17,209 bases of DNA, from assembly GCA_025980625.1 (NCBI GenBank), contig JAICXG010000032.1:1-17209 (forward strand), given 5' to 3'. The translations under genes were made by a program, and so were the position numbers. The stretch comes from Chthoniobacterales bacterium. GTDB lineage: Bacteria > Verrucomicrobiota > Verrucomicrobiia > Chthoniobacterales > UBA10450. Shown piece by piece: positions 7,324-15,281 of the stretch; position 1 is the stretch's first letter; each line of letters opens with the position of its first letter. The notes beneath the pieces were generated by a model that was not told the DNA's origin, ran no database searches, and saw only the letters and a program-made list of their open reading frames with translations.

Positions 7324-10061
7324 ACGCCGAACAGGAACGGCTCGCGCGCAACACGCCCCCGGAAGCCCGCTGGTATCGCTGGGGCCCGTACCTGAGCGAG
7401 CGGCAATGGGGCACGGTGCGGGAGGATTACAGCGCGAACGGCGACGCCTGGAATTATTTCCCGCACGAGCACGCCCGCTCCCGCGCTTATCGCTGGGGGG
7501 AGGATGGGATCGGCGGCATCTCCGATCACAAGCAACGCCTCTGTTTCGCGTTCGCTTTTTGGAACGAGCGCGATCCGATCCTGAAGGAACGGCTCTTTGG
7601 CCTGAGTGGACCGCAGGGCAACCACGGCGAGGACGTGAAAGAGGTTTTCTTTTTCGAAGACAACACGCCGACGCACTCCTACATGCACATGACCTATCGT
7701 TATCCGCAGGCGGCTTTTCCCTATGAGGAACTCGTTAGGCAAAACGCCGCGCGCTCGCGGACCGAGCCGGAGTTTGAACTCTGGGACACTGGCGTGCTGC
7801 GGGAGAACCGCTTCTTCGACATCGCAATCGAATACGCCAAGGCGAGCGAGGACGACATTCTGATTCGGGCCACGATTACAAACCGCGGGCCGGAATCGGC
7901 GCCGCTCCATCTGCTGCCGACACTCTGGTTTCGCAATACCTGGAGCTGGCGCCGCGATAGTCTGCGCCCAAACCTTCGCGTAGGCGATGGCCATTCCGGC
8001 GCGGTGGCGGTGATCGAGGCGAGCCACCATACGCTTGGGGAATATCGCCTCGGTTGCGAAGGCGCCGAGGACCTGCTCTTCACGGAAAACGAGTCCAACC
8101 TGGAATTGCTCTACGGGGTTCCGAACCAGTTGACCTACGTTAAGGATGCCTTTCACGACGCGATCGTTAGGGGAAACGCGCATGCGACGGATCCGAGTCG
8201 CAGCGGGAGCAAAGCCGCCGCGCATTACCGGATGGAGCTTGGTCCTGGCGCGAGCCGGGTCGTTAGGCTGCGCCTGCACAATCTTTTCACCCAGAGCGGT
8301 GACCCGGGCGGTTCAGAAAGGGATGCTTCTGGTGAGCCGGAGTTAGCGCTCCCGGCGAAAATCTTTGCGGAATTCGACGCGATCTTTGAGCGTCGCCGGG
8401 GGGAAGCCGATGAATTCTATCGCGCGCTCGCCCCGGACTGCCTGAGTCGCGAGCACCGCGCGATCCAGCGGCAGGCGCTCGCCGGGATGCTTTGGACAAA
8501 GCAGTTCTACTACTACTTCGTCGAAGAGTGGCTCGAGGGCGATCCGACCCAGCCGCCTCCGCCTAACGAACATAAGGAAGGCCGCAACTCCGGCTGGACC
8601 CACCTCAACAACGAAAATGTCATGTCGATGCCCGATGCCTGGGAATTTCCCTGGTATGCGGCGTGGGACCTCGCCTTCCATTGCATCCCGCTCGCCCTCG
8701 TCGATCCCGGTTTCGCGAAATCGCAGCTCGATCTGGTGGTGCGCGAATGGTACCAGCACCCGAATGGGCAGCTCCCGGCCTATGAGTGGAATTTCGGTGA
8801 TGTGAATCCGCCCGTCATCGGTTGGGCGGCCTGGCGGGTTTATAAGATCGAGCAGCGCGCCACCGGGCAGGGCGATCGCGCTTTCCTCGAGACCGTTTTT
8901 CACAAGTTGCTCCTCAACTTTACCTGGTGGGTGAACCGCAAAGACTCCGGCGGCCGTAACATCTTCGAGGGTGGCTTTCTCGGGCTCGATAATATCGGCG
9001 TTTTCGATCGCAGTGCCTCCTTCCCCGACGGCAGCCAGCTCGAGCAAAGCGATGGCACGAGCTGGATGGGAATGTATTGCCTGACGATGATGCGAACCGC
9101 ACTCGAGCTGGCGCGCGAGAACCCGGTCTACGAAAACATCGCGACCAAATTCTTCGAGCATTTCCTCGGGATCGCGGGCGCGATGAACAATGTCGGCGGC
9201 CAAGGGATTGGGCTGTGGGACGAGGCCGATGAGTTCTTTTACGACGTGCTGCACACGCCGGGCAATCGCTGCCTGCCGTTGCGCGTCCGTTCGTTAGTCG
9301 GGCTCATGCCGCTGCTCGCGGTCGAAGTGCTCGAACCCGGGTTGCTCGACGCCATGCCGGGATTTCGCGAGCGGCTTGAATGGTATCTCGAGAACCGGCC
9401 CGCCCTCGCCAGCCTCATCTCGCGCTGGTATGAACCGGGAAGCGGCGACCGGCGCCTGATTGCGCTCACCCGCGGTCATCGTATGAAATGTCTCCTCCGC
9501 CGAATGCTCGATCCTAACGAGTTCCTGAGTGATTATGGCGTTCGCTCGTTGAGCAAGTTTCACGAGAAAAATCCCTACATGATTGAAGTCCGAGGCGAAC
9601 AGAAAGTGGTCGGCTACGAGCCGGGCGAATCGCAGACCGGCATCTTCGGCGGTAACTCGAACTGGCGCGGGCCGGTTTGGTTTCCGATCAATTATCTGCT
9701 CATCGAGTCGCTGCAGAAGTTTCATCATTACTACGGCGACGACTTTAGAGTCGAGTGCCCGACCGGCTCGGGGCTTTTCATAACCCTCGACGAGATCGCC
9801 AACGAGCTTTCCAATCGTTTGCTCAAGCTGTTCCTCCGCGACCAGCGCGGCGAACGTCCGTTTCTCCGGGCGAGCGGGGATTCGTTAGGCAATGCGGCCG
9901 ATCGCGAGCGTTATCTTTTTCACGAATTTTTTCATGGCGACACCGGCGCGGGGCTGGGCGCGAGTCATCAAACCGGTTGGACCGGATTGGTGGCGAAGTT
10001 GATCCAGCAACAGGGAACGCACGGGACGATCACGCAGCGCGACCCATTTACCGATCTGTAG
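7320..10061 (+). CDS. GH63/MGH1-like glycoside hydrolase (glucosidase-type)
   Basis: A 913-aa protein resembling bacterial members of glycoside hydrolase family 63 (mannosyl-oligosaccharide glucosidase-like, MGH1-type), which remove alpha-linked glucose or similar residues; the substrate is not known. The N-terminal ~350 residues (RWGPYLSERQWGTVREDYS..., YRYPQAAFPYEELV) look like the beta-sandwich domain. The rest looks like the (alpha/alpha)6 barrel, with WYAAWDLAFHCIPLAL (Asp450, likely catalytic acid by analogy to the family's WD motif), QLPAYEWNFGDVNPPV, and GGNSNWRGPVWFPINYL near residue 780. A GDTGAGLGASHQTGWTGLVAKLI tail follows. No signal peptide is seen, so the enzyme is predicted to be cytoplasmic, in contrast to its secreted partner. 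ATG at 7320 overlaps the peptidase stop; GTG at 7299 in the same frame would add 7 residues and is less likely. It carries six copies of the recurring octamer. Confidence 0.85.
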   Translation: MNAEQERLARNTPPEARWYRWGPYLSERQWGTVREDYSANGDAWNYFPHEHARSRAYRWGEDGIGGISDHKQRLCFAFAFWNERDPILKERLFGLSGPQGNHGEDVKEVFFFEDNTPTHSYMHMTYRYPQAAFPYEELVRQNAARSRTEPEFELWDTGVLRENRFFDIAIEYAKASEDDILIRATITNRGPESAPLHLLPTLWFRNTWSWRRDSLRPNLRVGDGHSGAVAVIEASHHTLGEYRLGCEGAEDLLFTENESNLELLYGVPNQLTYVKDAFHDAIVRGNAHATDPSRSGSKAAAHYRMELGPGASRVVRLRLHNLFTQSGDPGGSERDASGEPELALPAKIFAEFDAIFERRRGEADEFYRALAPDCLSREHRAIQRQALAGMLWTKQFYYYFVEEWLEGDPTQPPPPNEHKEGRNSGWTHLNNENVMSMPDAWEFPWYAAWDLAFHCIPLALVDPGFAKSQLDLVVREWYQHPNGQLPAYEWNFGDVNPPVIGWAAWRVYKIEQRATGQGDRAFLETVFHKLLLNFTWWVNRKDSGGRNIFEGGFLGLDNIGVFDRSASFPDGSQLEQSDGTSWMGMYCLTMMRTALELARENPVYENIATKFFEHFLGIAGAMNNVGGQGIGLWDEADEFFYDVLHTPGNRCLPLRVRSLVGLMPLLAVEVLEPGLLDAMPGFRERLEWYLENRPALASLISRWYEPGSGDRRLIALTRGHRMKCLLRRMLDPNEFLSDYGVRSLSKFHEKNPYMIEVRGEQKVVGYEPGESQTGIFGGNSNWRGPVWFPINYLLIESLQKFHHYYGDDFRVECPTGSGLFITLDEIANELSNRLLKLFLRDQRGERPFLRASGDSLGNAADRERYLFHEFFHGDTGAGLGASHQTGWTGLVAKLIQQQGTHGTITQRDPFTDL

Positions 10062-10137
10062 GAGAACGGGGGGTGGCTGGTATCGAAGACGATGAAGCGG
10101 ATCGCTCGTGCCTAACGAATATAGGACTCGAGTTTGT

Positions 10138-10182
10138 GCGGGCCACCCGGCTTGCGTGCTCCGTTCGGGCAGAAAGGCCCGC
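10138..10182. terminator. Structured convergent intergenic region, possible bidirectional terminator
   Basis: In the 134-nt gap between the convergent hydrolase and RND genes, GCGGGCC (10138-10144) pairs perfectly with GGCCCGC (10176-10182). Inside this stem CCCG (10146-10149) can pair with CGGG (10166-10169); an alternative hairpin CGGGC/GCCCG (10166-10170 with 10177-10181) competes. There is no strong T-tract on either strand, so it is not a classic intrinsic terminator. A role in ending both transcripts, or a small structured RNA, is inference. Confidence 0.35.
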
Positions 10183-10195
10183 CCAAACCAACCAC

Positions 10196-13100
10196 CTAAC
10201 GAACTCCCGCCGGCTCTAACGCGCCGGACTGCCGCGCGGCATCGGCTTCATGGTGGGTGTGTGCGCTGCGCAGGAACGGGACGCGATCGAGCACGCGTTC
10301 CTGGAACCACTCGAGCGCAAGGTAAATCACCGGCGTGATATAAAGCGTGATCAGTTGCGAGACCACAAGTCCACCAACAATCACCAGGCCAAGCGGACGG
10401 CGCGATGAACCTTCCGTGCCGACGCCGAGCGCGATTGGGACGGCACCCATCAGAGCCGCGAGCGTCGTCATAATAATCGGACGAAAACGTTCGATGCTGG
10501 CTTCGTGAATGGCGCCGCGGCGATCGTAGCCTTCATCGAGTCGATGGAGCGCAAAGTCCACGATCATAATGCCGTTTTTCTTCACGATGCCCATGAGAAG
10601 GAAGAGGCCGATGACTGAGTAAAGCGAGAGGCTCGATCCAAAGAGCCAGAGCGTCATCAGTCCGCCGACAACGGCCGGGAACAAAGTCGAGAGGACGGTT
10701 ACCGGATGAACGTAGCTTTCATAGAGAATGCCGAGAATGACATACATGACGAAGACCGCGGCGATGACGAGGAAAGGGAGCGCGGTGAAGAGCTGCTCGA
10801 GGACGAGGCCTTCACCCTGCAGGTCGCCCTTTACGGTGGGAGGGAGCACCTGGGCGGCGGTTTTGTTGATGTAATCGAGGACATCGCCGAGGGCATAGCC
10901 TGGTTTGACGTCAAACCCGAAGGTAACACTGGTGAACTGGTTGGTGTGGTTCACCGATTGCAGGCCGAGGGTTTCCTTTGTGGTGGTAACTGATTGCAAC
11001 GGGATCAGTCTGTTCGTGCCGTTGTCCGGTTTGACGTAAATCTGGCGAAGGTCAGTCGGGTTCGAGCGGTCTTTGTTCGCCGCTTCAATGATGACCTGAT
11101 ATTGGTCATCGGCTTCCTTAATAAGGTAGACGTAGTTCTGCGAATAAGCGGAGCGGAGCAGGCTTTCGATCGAAGTGGTGGAGACGCCGTAAAGGCCGGC
11201 GCGGCCGCGGTCGATGTTGATGTCGAGGTTGGGCGTGTTGCGGAAAAGATCGGAACGCGGCGGATTGGCAAAACCGGGATACTCTTTGAGCCTGGCCTCG
11301 AGCTTGTCGGCTGCGGCGTAAACCTCGTTGGGATTGATGCCGCTAAGCACATAGGTGTAGCGACCGAAGGAGCTGCCAGTCGCGCCGACGTTAATCTGCA
11401 GGACCGGTTGAGGCTGCAAGGTAGGGAAAATTCCCGGAATCTGGCTGGTTGCCTTGCGCAGTTCGGCCGTGACTGTCTCGATGTCTTCGCGCTCCGAGCG
11501 GTCCTTGAGAAAAAGAACGGTGAAAACACCGGTGGATAATCCGGCGCGCCCGGCAACGGTGAAGTATTTATCGACGGCGGGGTTGGCCTGGAGAATGGGA
11601 TCCAGCGTGTCCTGGATCTGCCGCTGTTTGTCGGGCGAAGCGCCTTCCTGGACGAGGAAAAAACCGCGAATCGTGCCGCTGTCACCGGTTGGCAAAAGAG
11701 TAAACGGCAGTTGCTTGAAGAAGAACCAGACGCCAATCACGCAAGCGATCACGATCGGGAGCGCGAGCCAGCCATGATCGAGAAATTTGTCCAGGGTACG
11801 CCCATAGAAATCGCGAATCGGAATAAAAAAGCTGTTCACGAAACGCTGCGTCCAGGTTTCGCGATGGCCCGCGCCGCGCTCCGCCAGAATGCGCGAACAC
11901 ATCAGCGGGGTGAGCGTGAGAGAGACGAGACCGGAGGCGAGAATCGTAATGATGATGGTGATGGCGAACTCGCGAAAGATCCGGCCTAACAATCCCGGCA
12001 TGAAAGCGAGCGGGATAAAGACGGCCGCGAGCGAGAGCGTCATCGAGAGGATGGTAAAGGAGATTTCGCCCGCGCTGTTGAGCGTGGCGCGGTAGATCGT
12101 TTCGCCGGCTTCCGCTCGCCTGACGACGTTTTCGAGAAAGACGATCGCGTCATCGACCAGGAAGCCGATGGCGAGAGTCATCGCCATAAGGGTGAGATTG
12201 TTAATCGAGTAACCAAGCGCCCACATTGCGACAAAGGTGATGAGGAACGACATCGGGAGGGCGACCATCGGGATAAGGGTGTCAGACGCGCGGCCGAGGA
12301 AGAGGTAAATCACGCCAATGACAAGGATGAAGGCGATCAGGAGAGTTTCCTTAACGTCATTGAGCGAATTCACAATCGACGCCGAGCGATCAAACGTTGG
12401 CAGAAGACGAATTGAGCCGGGGAGTTCCTTTTGCAGCTGCGGGATCAGCGCCTGCACTGAGCGGGCGACTGCAACGGCGTTTGCTCCAGCCTGCCTGGAG
12501 ACGGCGAATACGACCACGGATGCAGGCGGCCTGAACCCGCGCGCGTAGAAATGGCGCGACGTGCGCTCGTCCTGCAGGCCGTCGATCACCTTGGCGACGT
12601 CGCGCAAGTAAACTTTTCCGCCTTTGGCATCCTGTTTCACAATCAGGTTGCCGTAGCCCTCGGCGGTGGTGATCTGGCCGTTCGGTCGCAGAATAATCGA
12701 GTTGTTGCGCCCATCGAACTGCCCCGCGCCGGAGTAAGAGGTGCCGGACCGGATGGCGGCCGCGAGATCATCGAAAGTCATCCTGCGGGTGACGAGCGCC
12801 CCAGGATCGACCTTGATGCGAATGGCCCCCTGAACGCCGTAGATGTTCACCTGCGAAACGCCGGGAAGAATGTTGATGCGCTGCGATACCTCGGTCGTGG
12901 CATAACGATAAAGCTCGCCATCGCTCAAGGTGTCGCTCGTTAGGGCAATGTACATCACCGGCTGATCGTTCGGGTTGGTCTTGGTAAAGCTGGGCGGGCT
13001 CGGCAGGTCGGCGGGTAATTTTCCGGTCGCGGCCTGGATGGCCGATTGCACGTCGGTGGCGGCTGCGTCGACGCTCTTCGAAAGATCAAACTGCAGCGTA

Positions 13101-13501
13101 ATGTTGGTGCTACCCTGCGTGTTCGTGCTCGTGCTCAGGTTCAGGCCGGGAATTTGCGTGAACTGCTTTTCTAGCGGGGTGGCGATCGTGTTCGCCATCG
13201 TCTCCGGATTTGCGCCCGGGTAGGAAACCCTTACCTGGATGACGGGATAATCGACCGCCGGCAGATCGTTTACGGCCAGTTCATTGTAGGCAAGGATGCC
13301 GAAGACGACGATCGACGCCGTCAGCAGCATGGTCATGACTGGCCGCTGGATGAATGGCCGGGAGAGTCCGCTGGAAAATTGCACCAGCGCCCTCTTCGGA
13401 GTGGCCTCGCCCGGCTCGGGAATGCGCGAGGCCGGTTGCTCTTCCGCCGCGCCGTTAGGCTGCTCGCCGTCCTGCCGGCCGCTCTCGTTCAATTTCGCCA
13501 T
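10196..13501 (-). CDS. RND family multidrug efflux pump, HAE1/MdtB-MdtC type
   Basis: An inner-membrane proton-driven transporter subunit of the AcrB/MdtBC class, 1101 aa. It exports small hydrophobic or amphipathic compounds with the adaptor encoded upstream and an outer-membrane channel encoded elsewhere. Visible hallmarks are the first TM after FIQRPVMTMLLTASIVVFGILAY, then the porter-domain motif YPVIQVRVSYPGANPETMANTIATPLE. TM4 carries the proton-relay pair in GFLVDDAIVFLENV (Asp450-Asp451). The C-terminal half contains GIVKKNGIMIVDFAL and RFRPIIMTTLAALMGAVPIALG. DLPAVDYP and the GIQ-like GVSQVNIYGVQGAIRIKVDP suggest the MdtB/MdtC/MuxBC branch. It has a hydrophilic N-terminal extension of about 45 residues rich in Glu/Pro/Ala that most family members lack. 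The ATG shares one base with the stop of the adaptor gene (TGATG, 13499-13503). Its TAG stop lies inside a copy of the recurring octamer (10194-10202). Confidence 0.94.
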   Translation of the reverse strand: MAKLNESGRQDGEQPNGAAEEQPASRIPEPGEATPKRALVQFSSGLSRPFIQRPVMTMLLTASIVVFGILAYNELAVNDLPAVDYPVIQVRVSYPGANPETMANTIATPLEKQFTQIPGLNLSTSTNTQGSTNITLQFDLSKSVDAAATDVQSAIQAATGKLPADLPSPPSFTKTNPNDQPVMYIALTSDTLSDGELYRYATTEVSQRINILPGVSQVNIYGVQGAIRIKVDPGALVTRRMTFDDLAAAIRSGTSYSGAGQFDGRNNSIILRPNGQITTAEGYGNLIVKQDAKGGKVYLRDVAKVIDGLQDERTSRHFYARGFRPPASVVVFAVSRQAGANAVAVARSVQALIPQLQKELPGSIRLLPTFDRSASIVNSLNDVKETLLIAFILVIGVIYLFLGRASDTLIPMVALPMSFLITFVAMWALGYSINNLTLMAMTLAIGFLVDDAIVFLENVVRRAEAGETIYRATLNSAGEISFTILSMTLSLAAVFIPLAFMPGLLGRIFREFAITIIITILASGLVSLTLTPLMCSRILAERGAGHRETWTQRFVNSFFIPIRDFYGRTLDKFLDHGWLALPIVIACVIGVWFFFKQLPFTLLPTGDSGTIRGFFLVQEGASPDKQRQIQDTLDPILQANPAVDKYFTVAGRAGLSTGVFTVLFLKDRSEREDIETVTAELRKATSQIPGIFPTLQPQPVLQINVGATGSSFGRYTYVLSGINPNEVYAAADKLEARLKEYPGFANPPRSDLFRNTPNLDINIDRGRAGLYGVSTTSIESLLRSAYSQNYVYLIKEADDQYQVIIEAANKDRSNPTDLRQIYVKPDNGTNRLIPLQSVTTTKETLGLQSVNHTNQFTSVTFGFDVKPGYALGDVLDYINKTAAQVLPPTVKGDLQGEGLVLEQLFTALPFLVIAAVFVMYVILGILYESYVHPVTVLSTLFPAVVGGLMTLWLFGSSLSLYSVIGLFLLMGIVKKNGIMIVDFALHRLDEGYDRRGAIHEASIERFRPIIMTTLAALMGAVPIALGVGTEGSSRRPLGLVIVGGLVVSQLITLYITPVIYLALEWFQERVLDRVPFLRSAHTHHEADAARQSGALEPAGVR

Positions 13502-14703
13502 CAGGGGACCTGGTTTGCCTGGTCGGCGACAGGTTGCTGCGCCGGATTGTTGCTGCTCGACTTGATCGCGACCTTGGTCCCCGGTGCGAGCTGAAGCTGA
13601 CCGGCGGTGACGACCGTTTCACCTGGCTTGAGTCCTTTAGTGATAACCGTGAGATCGCCCTCCTGCCGCTGCCCGGGCGTGACCTGCCGGAGGTCGAGTG
13701 TCATGTCGGGTTTGACGACGAAAACATACGGACCGTTCTGACCGATCTGCACCGCGTCATTCGGCACCAGCATCGCGTTTTTCAAAATATCGAGAATGAG
13801 GCGCACGTGAACGAACTGGGAAGGCCAGAGCAGATGGTCAGGATTTGCCATAATGCCGCGCGCCTGCACCGTGCCAGTGCCAGGCGTCACACTGTTGGCG
13901 ATGAAATAAAGACTTCCCGAGCGCGGGGGAACATTGGTGTTCGGGGGTTCCACCAGCACCTTCACGTTTGGTCCGCCAAGATATTTGCGCACCTCCGGGA
14001 TGTCCGGCTCCGCGATCGTGAAGTCGGTGTAGATCGGGTCGAGATTGTCGATTGTCACCAACACTGCGCTGCTGGCGCCGGCCGAGACGGTGTTGCCCAC
14101 ATCTACTTGCCGCAGCCCGATCCGGCCATTGATCGGCGAACGGATTTGAGTGAAATCGAGATTCACCTGGGCGGCATCGACCGTAGCCTGCGCCTTCATC
14201 GCCGTGGCTTGCGCAGTCTGGAGTTCCTGCGGAGTGCTTACCGCCTTGCGGGCCAGTTCCTCCTGTCGCTTCAGGTTGGCTTGTGCCAGCATGAGGTCGG
14301 CTTTGGCCGAATCAAGCACGGCCTGATATGGGCGTGGATCAATCGTGAAAAGCAGATCGCCCTCTTTCACATCCTGTCCGTCCTTGAAATGACGGGCGAT
14401 GATCTGGCCGCTCACCTGCGCCTGCACCTGCACGCTTTCGTAGGCGGCGCAGGTGCCGATTTCCTCGAGATAAAGCGGCACATCCTTCGTGATCACTTTC
14501 GCGACCATGACTGGCCGCGGCGGATGTGGAGGCGCAGCTTTGTGGCCGGTGCTGAATATCCGGATCAAGATCAGCGCGATGACCAGGGCAACAATCCCGG
14601 CGCCGATGTAAAGCTTTTTCCGGCCGAAGCGCGTCTCGAGATTGCCTACCGCTTCACGAGTAGCAGTGCCCATCTTCTGCGCGGTCTTGTTTGCGGCGAT
14701 CAT
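13501..14703 (-). CDS. Periplasmic adaptor (membrane fusion protein) of RND efflux system, MdtA/AcrA-like
   Basis: A 400-aa HlyD/AcrA-type membrane fusion protein that bridges the RND pump to an outer-membrane channel. From ATG 14703 it has a short cytoplasmic N-terminus, a membrane anchor (about residues 31-50, LYIGAGIVALVIALILIRIF) and then the usual adaptor order. The lipoyl/barrel start is PVMVAKVITKDVPLYLEEIGT with VQVQAQVSGQI and FKDGQDVKEGDLLFTIDPRPY. An alpha-helical hairpin (DSAKADLMLAQANLKRQEELARKAVSTPQELQTA) and the returning TQIRSPINGRIGLRQVDVGN follow, then the beta-barrel and membrane-proximal domains. The reading frame is open up to 14925, but the extra N-terminus is Arg-rich and unlike the family. 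GGGAAGAG about 9 nt upstream of 14703 fits a ribosome site. The ATG overlaps the MarR stop (ATGA, 14700-14703) and its own stop overlaps the RND start, so the three genes form a coupled operon. Confidence 0.93.
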   Translation of the reverse strand: MIAANKTAQKMGTATREAVGNLETRFGRKKLYIGAGIVALVIALILIRIFSTGHKAAPPHPPRPVMVAKVITKDVPLYLEEIGTCAAYESVQVQAQVSGQIIARHFKDGQDVKEGDLLFTIDPRPYQAVLDSAKADLMLAQANLKRQEELARKAVSTPQELQTAQATAMKAQATVDAAQVNLDFTQIRSPINGRIGLRQVDVGNTVSAGASSAVLVTIDNLDPIYTDFTIAEPDIPEVRKYLGGPNVKVLVEPPNTNVPPRSGSLYFIANSVTPGTGTVQARGIMANPDHLLWPSQFVHVRLILDILKNAMLVPNDAVQIGQNGPYVFVVKPDMTLDLRQVTPGQRQEGDLTVITKGLKPGETVVTAGQLQLAPGTKVAIKSSSNNPAQQPVADQANQVP

Positions 14704-15245
14704 TTGTGTCGACTCTTCCCGTTTGCCTTGCCGTGGGCGCCGTTCGCTTGACCAGTGCTGCCGATGCCTGAAGCGCGGTTGCGGATTTCGGTCAGCACGC
14801 GCAGACACGTTTGCAGGTCCCGTGGCGAAATCTTTTCCACCAGTTCGTGGCGGAGATCGCGCGCGGTTTTCTGAATTTCTTCGAGCAGCGCACTCGATTT
14901 TGGCTGGAGATGAACGGTCTTGCACCGCCGATCATCCGGCGCGCTCTGGCGTTTGATCCAGCGGTCCTGTTCGAGTTTGACTAAGAGTCGCGCCAGCGTC
15001 GGTTCCTCAATGCTCAGGCGCTGAGCCAGATCACGTTGAGTGAGATGACCGCGGGCGAGATGAGCGAGGGTGCGCCATTTCGCCTGGCTTAAGCCGAGCG
15101 GTCGGAGGCGCTGGTCGAGTTTGTTGCGCCAGACGCGAGCGGTCTCCTGCACGAGTTGCCCAACGGTCTCGGGATCGATTGCGATCATCGTTAGCATGCT
15201 AACGAAATCTTGCGCGACCTCCGTGTCAAACCTCGCAATAATCAT
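14700..15245 (-). CDS. MarR/SlyA family winged-helix transcriptional regulator
   Basis: A cytoplasmic DNA-binding dimer, 181 aa from the ATG at 15245. The MarR fold is clear: dimerisation helix (ETVGQLVQETARVWRNKLDQRLRPLGLS, residues about 26-53), AKWRTLAHLARGHLTQRDLAQRLSIEEPTLARLLVKLE with recognition helix around 79-92, and the wing with the family's D-x-R-R signature (SAPDDRRCK, 101-109). MarR proteins usually repress adjacent efflux genes and release DNA when a small, often phenolic, ligand binds. The true start is uncertain. In-frame ATGs at 15245, 15197 and 15188 are possible, and family alignment begins only near the last (IDPETVGQLV). A GGAGG touches the 15245 ATG and is too close, with AGAGG about 10 nt upstream as an alternative. 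An 18-bp operator-like palindrome lies immediately before the 15188 ATG. The gene heads the marR-mfp-rnd operon. Confidence 0.9.
   Translation of the reverse strand: MIIARFDTEVAQDFVSMLTMIAIDPETVGQLVQETARVWRNKLDQRLRPLGLSQAKWRTLAHLARGHLTQRDLAQRLSIEEPTLARLLVKLEQDRWIKRQSAPDDRRCKTVHLQPKSSALLEEIQKTARDLRHELVEKISPRDLQTCLRVLTEIRNRASGIGSTGQANGAHGKANGKSRHK
15188..15205. promoter_or_regulatory. Perfect 18-bp palindrome, candidate MarR/SlyA operator
   Basis: TCGTTAGCATGCTAACGA is perfectly self-complementary. Its core TTAGCATGCTAA differs at one position from the known Salmonella SlyA box TTAGCAAGCTAA (established knowledge). It lies at the 5' end of the MarR-type regulator gene heading the efflux operon, overlapping codons S-M-L-T-M of the long reading frame, or ending exactly at the ATG at 15188. 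It is therefore well placed for autorepression. Each half-site (TCGTTAGC) shares seven bases with the octamer repeated across the window. Confidence 0.6.
15224..15229 (-). promoter_or_regulatory. TTGACA -35-like box upstream of the MarR operator
   Basis: On the minus strand TTGACA (15229-15224) lies 18 nt before the palindrome at 15205-15188. A 17-18 nt spacing would put the -10 on the palindrome's edge (TTCGTT or TCGTTA). No good TATAAT match is seen there, so this is only suggestive. If real, the transcript would start inside the annotated MarR frame, favouring a downstream start codon. Confidence 0.22.
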
Positions 15246-15281
15246 CCTCCGCTGTCCTCTCTCTTACTGGCGATCGTGTCT

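Noticed and set aside
13534..14751. 405-codon open frame on the plus strand opposite the membrane fusion protein
   Set aside because: It is a shadow of the adaptor gene: no recognisable domain, and the antisense protein has complete family architecture with coupled neighbours.
14704..14925. Longer N-terminus of the membrane fusion protein
   Set aside because: The extra 74 residues are Arg-rich, unlike adaptors, and overlap the MarR coding region on the same strand; ATG 14703 has a ribosome site and an ATGA junction.
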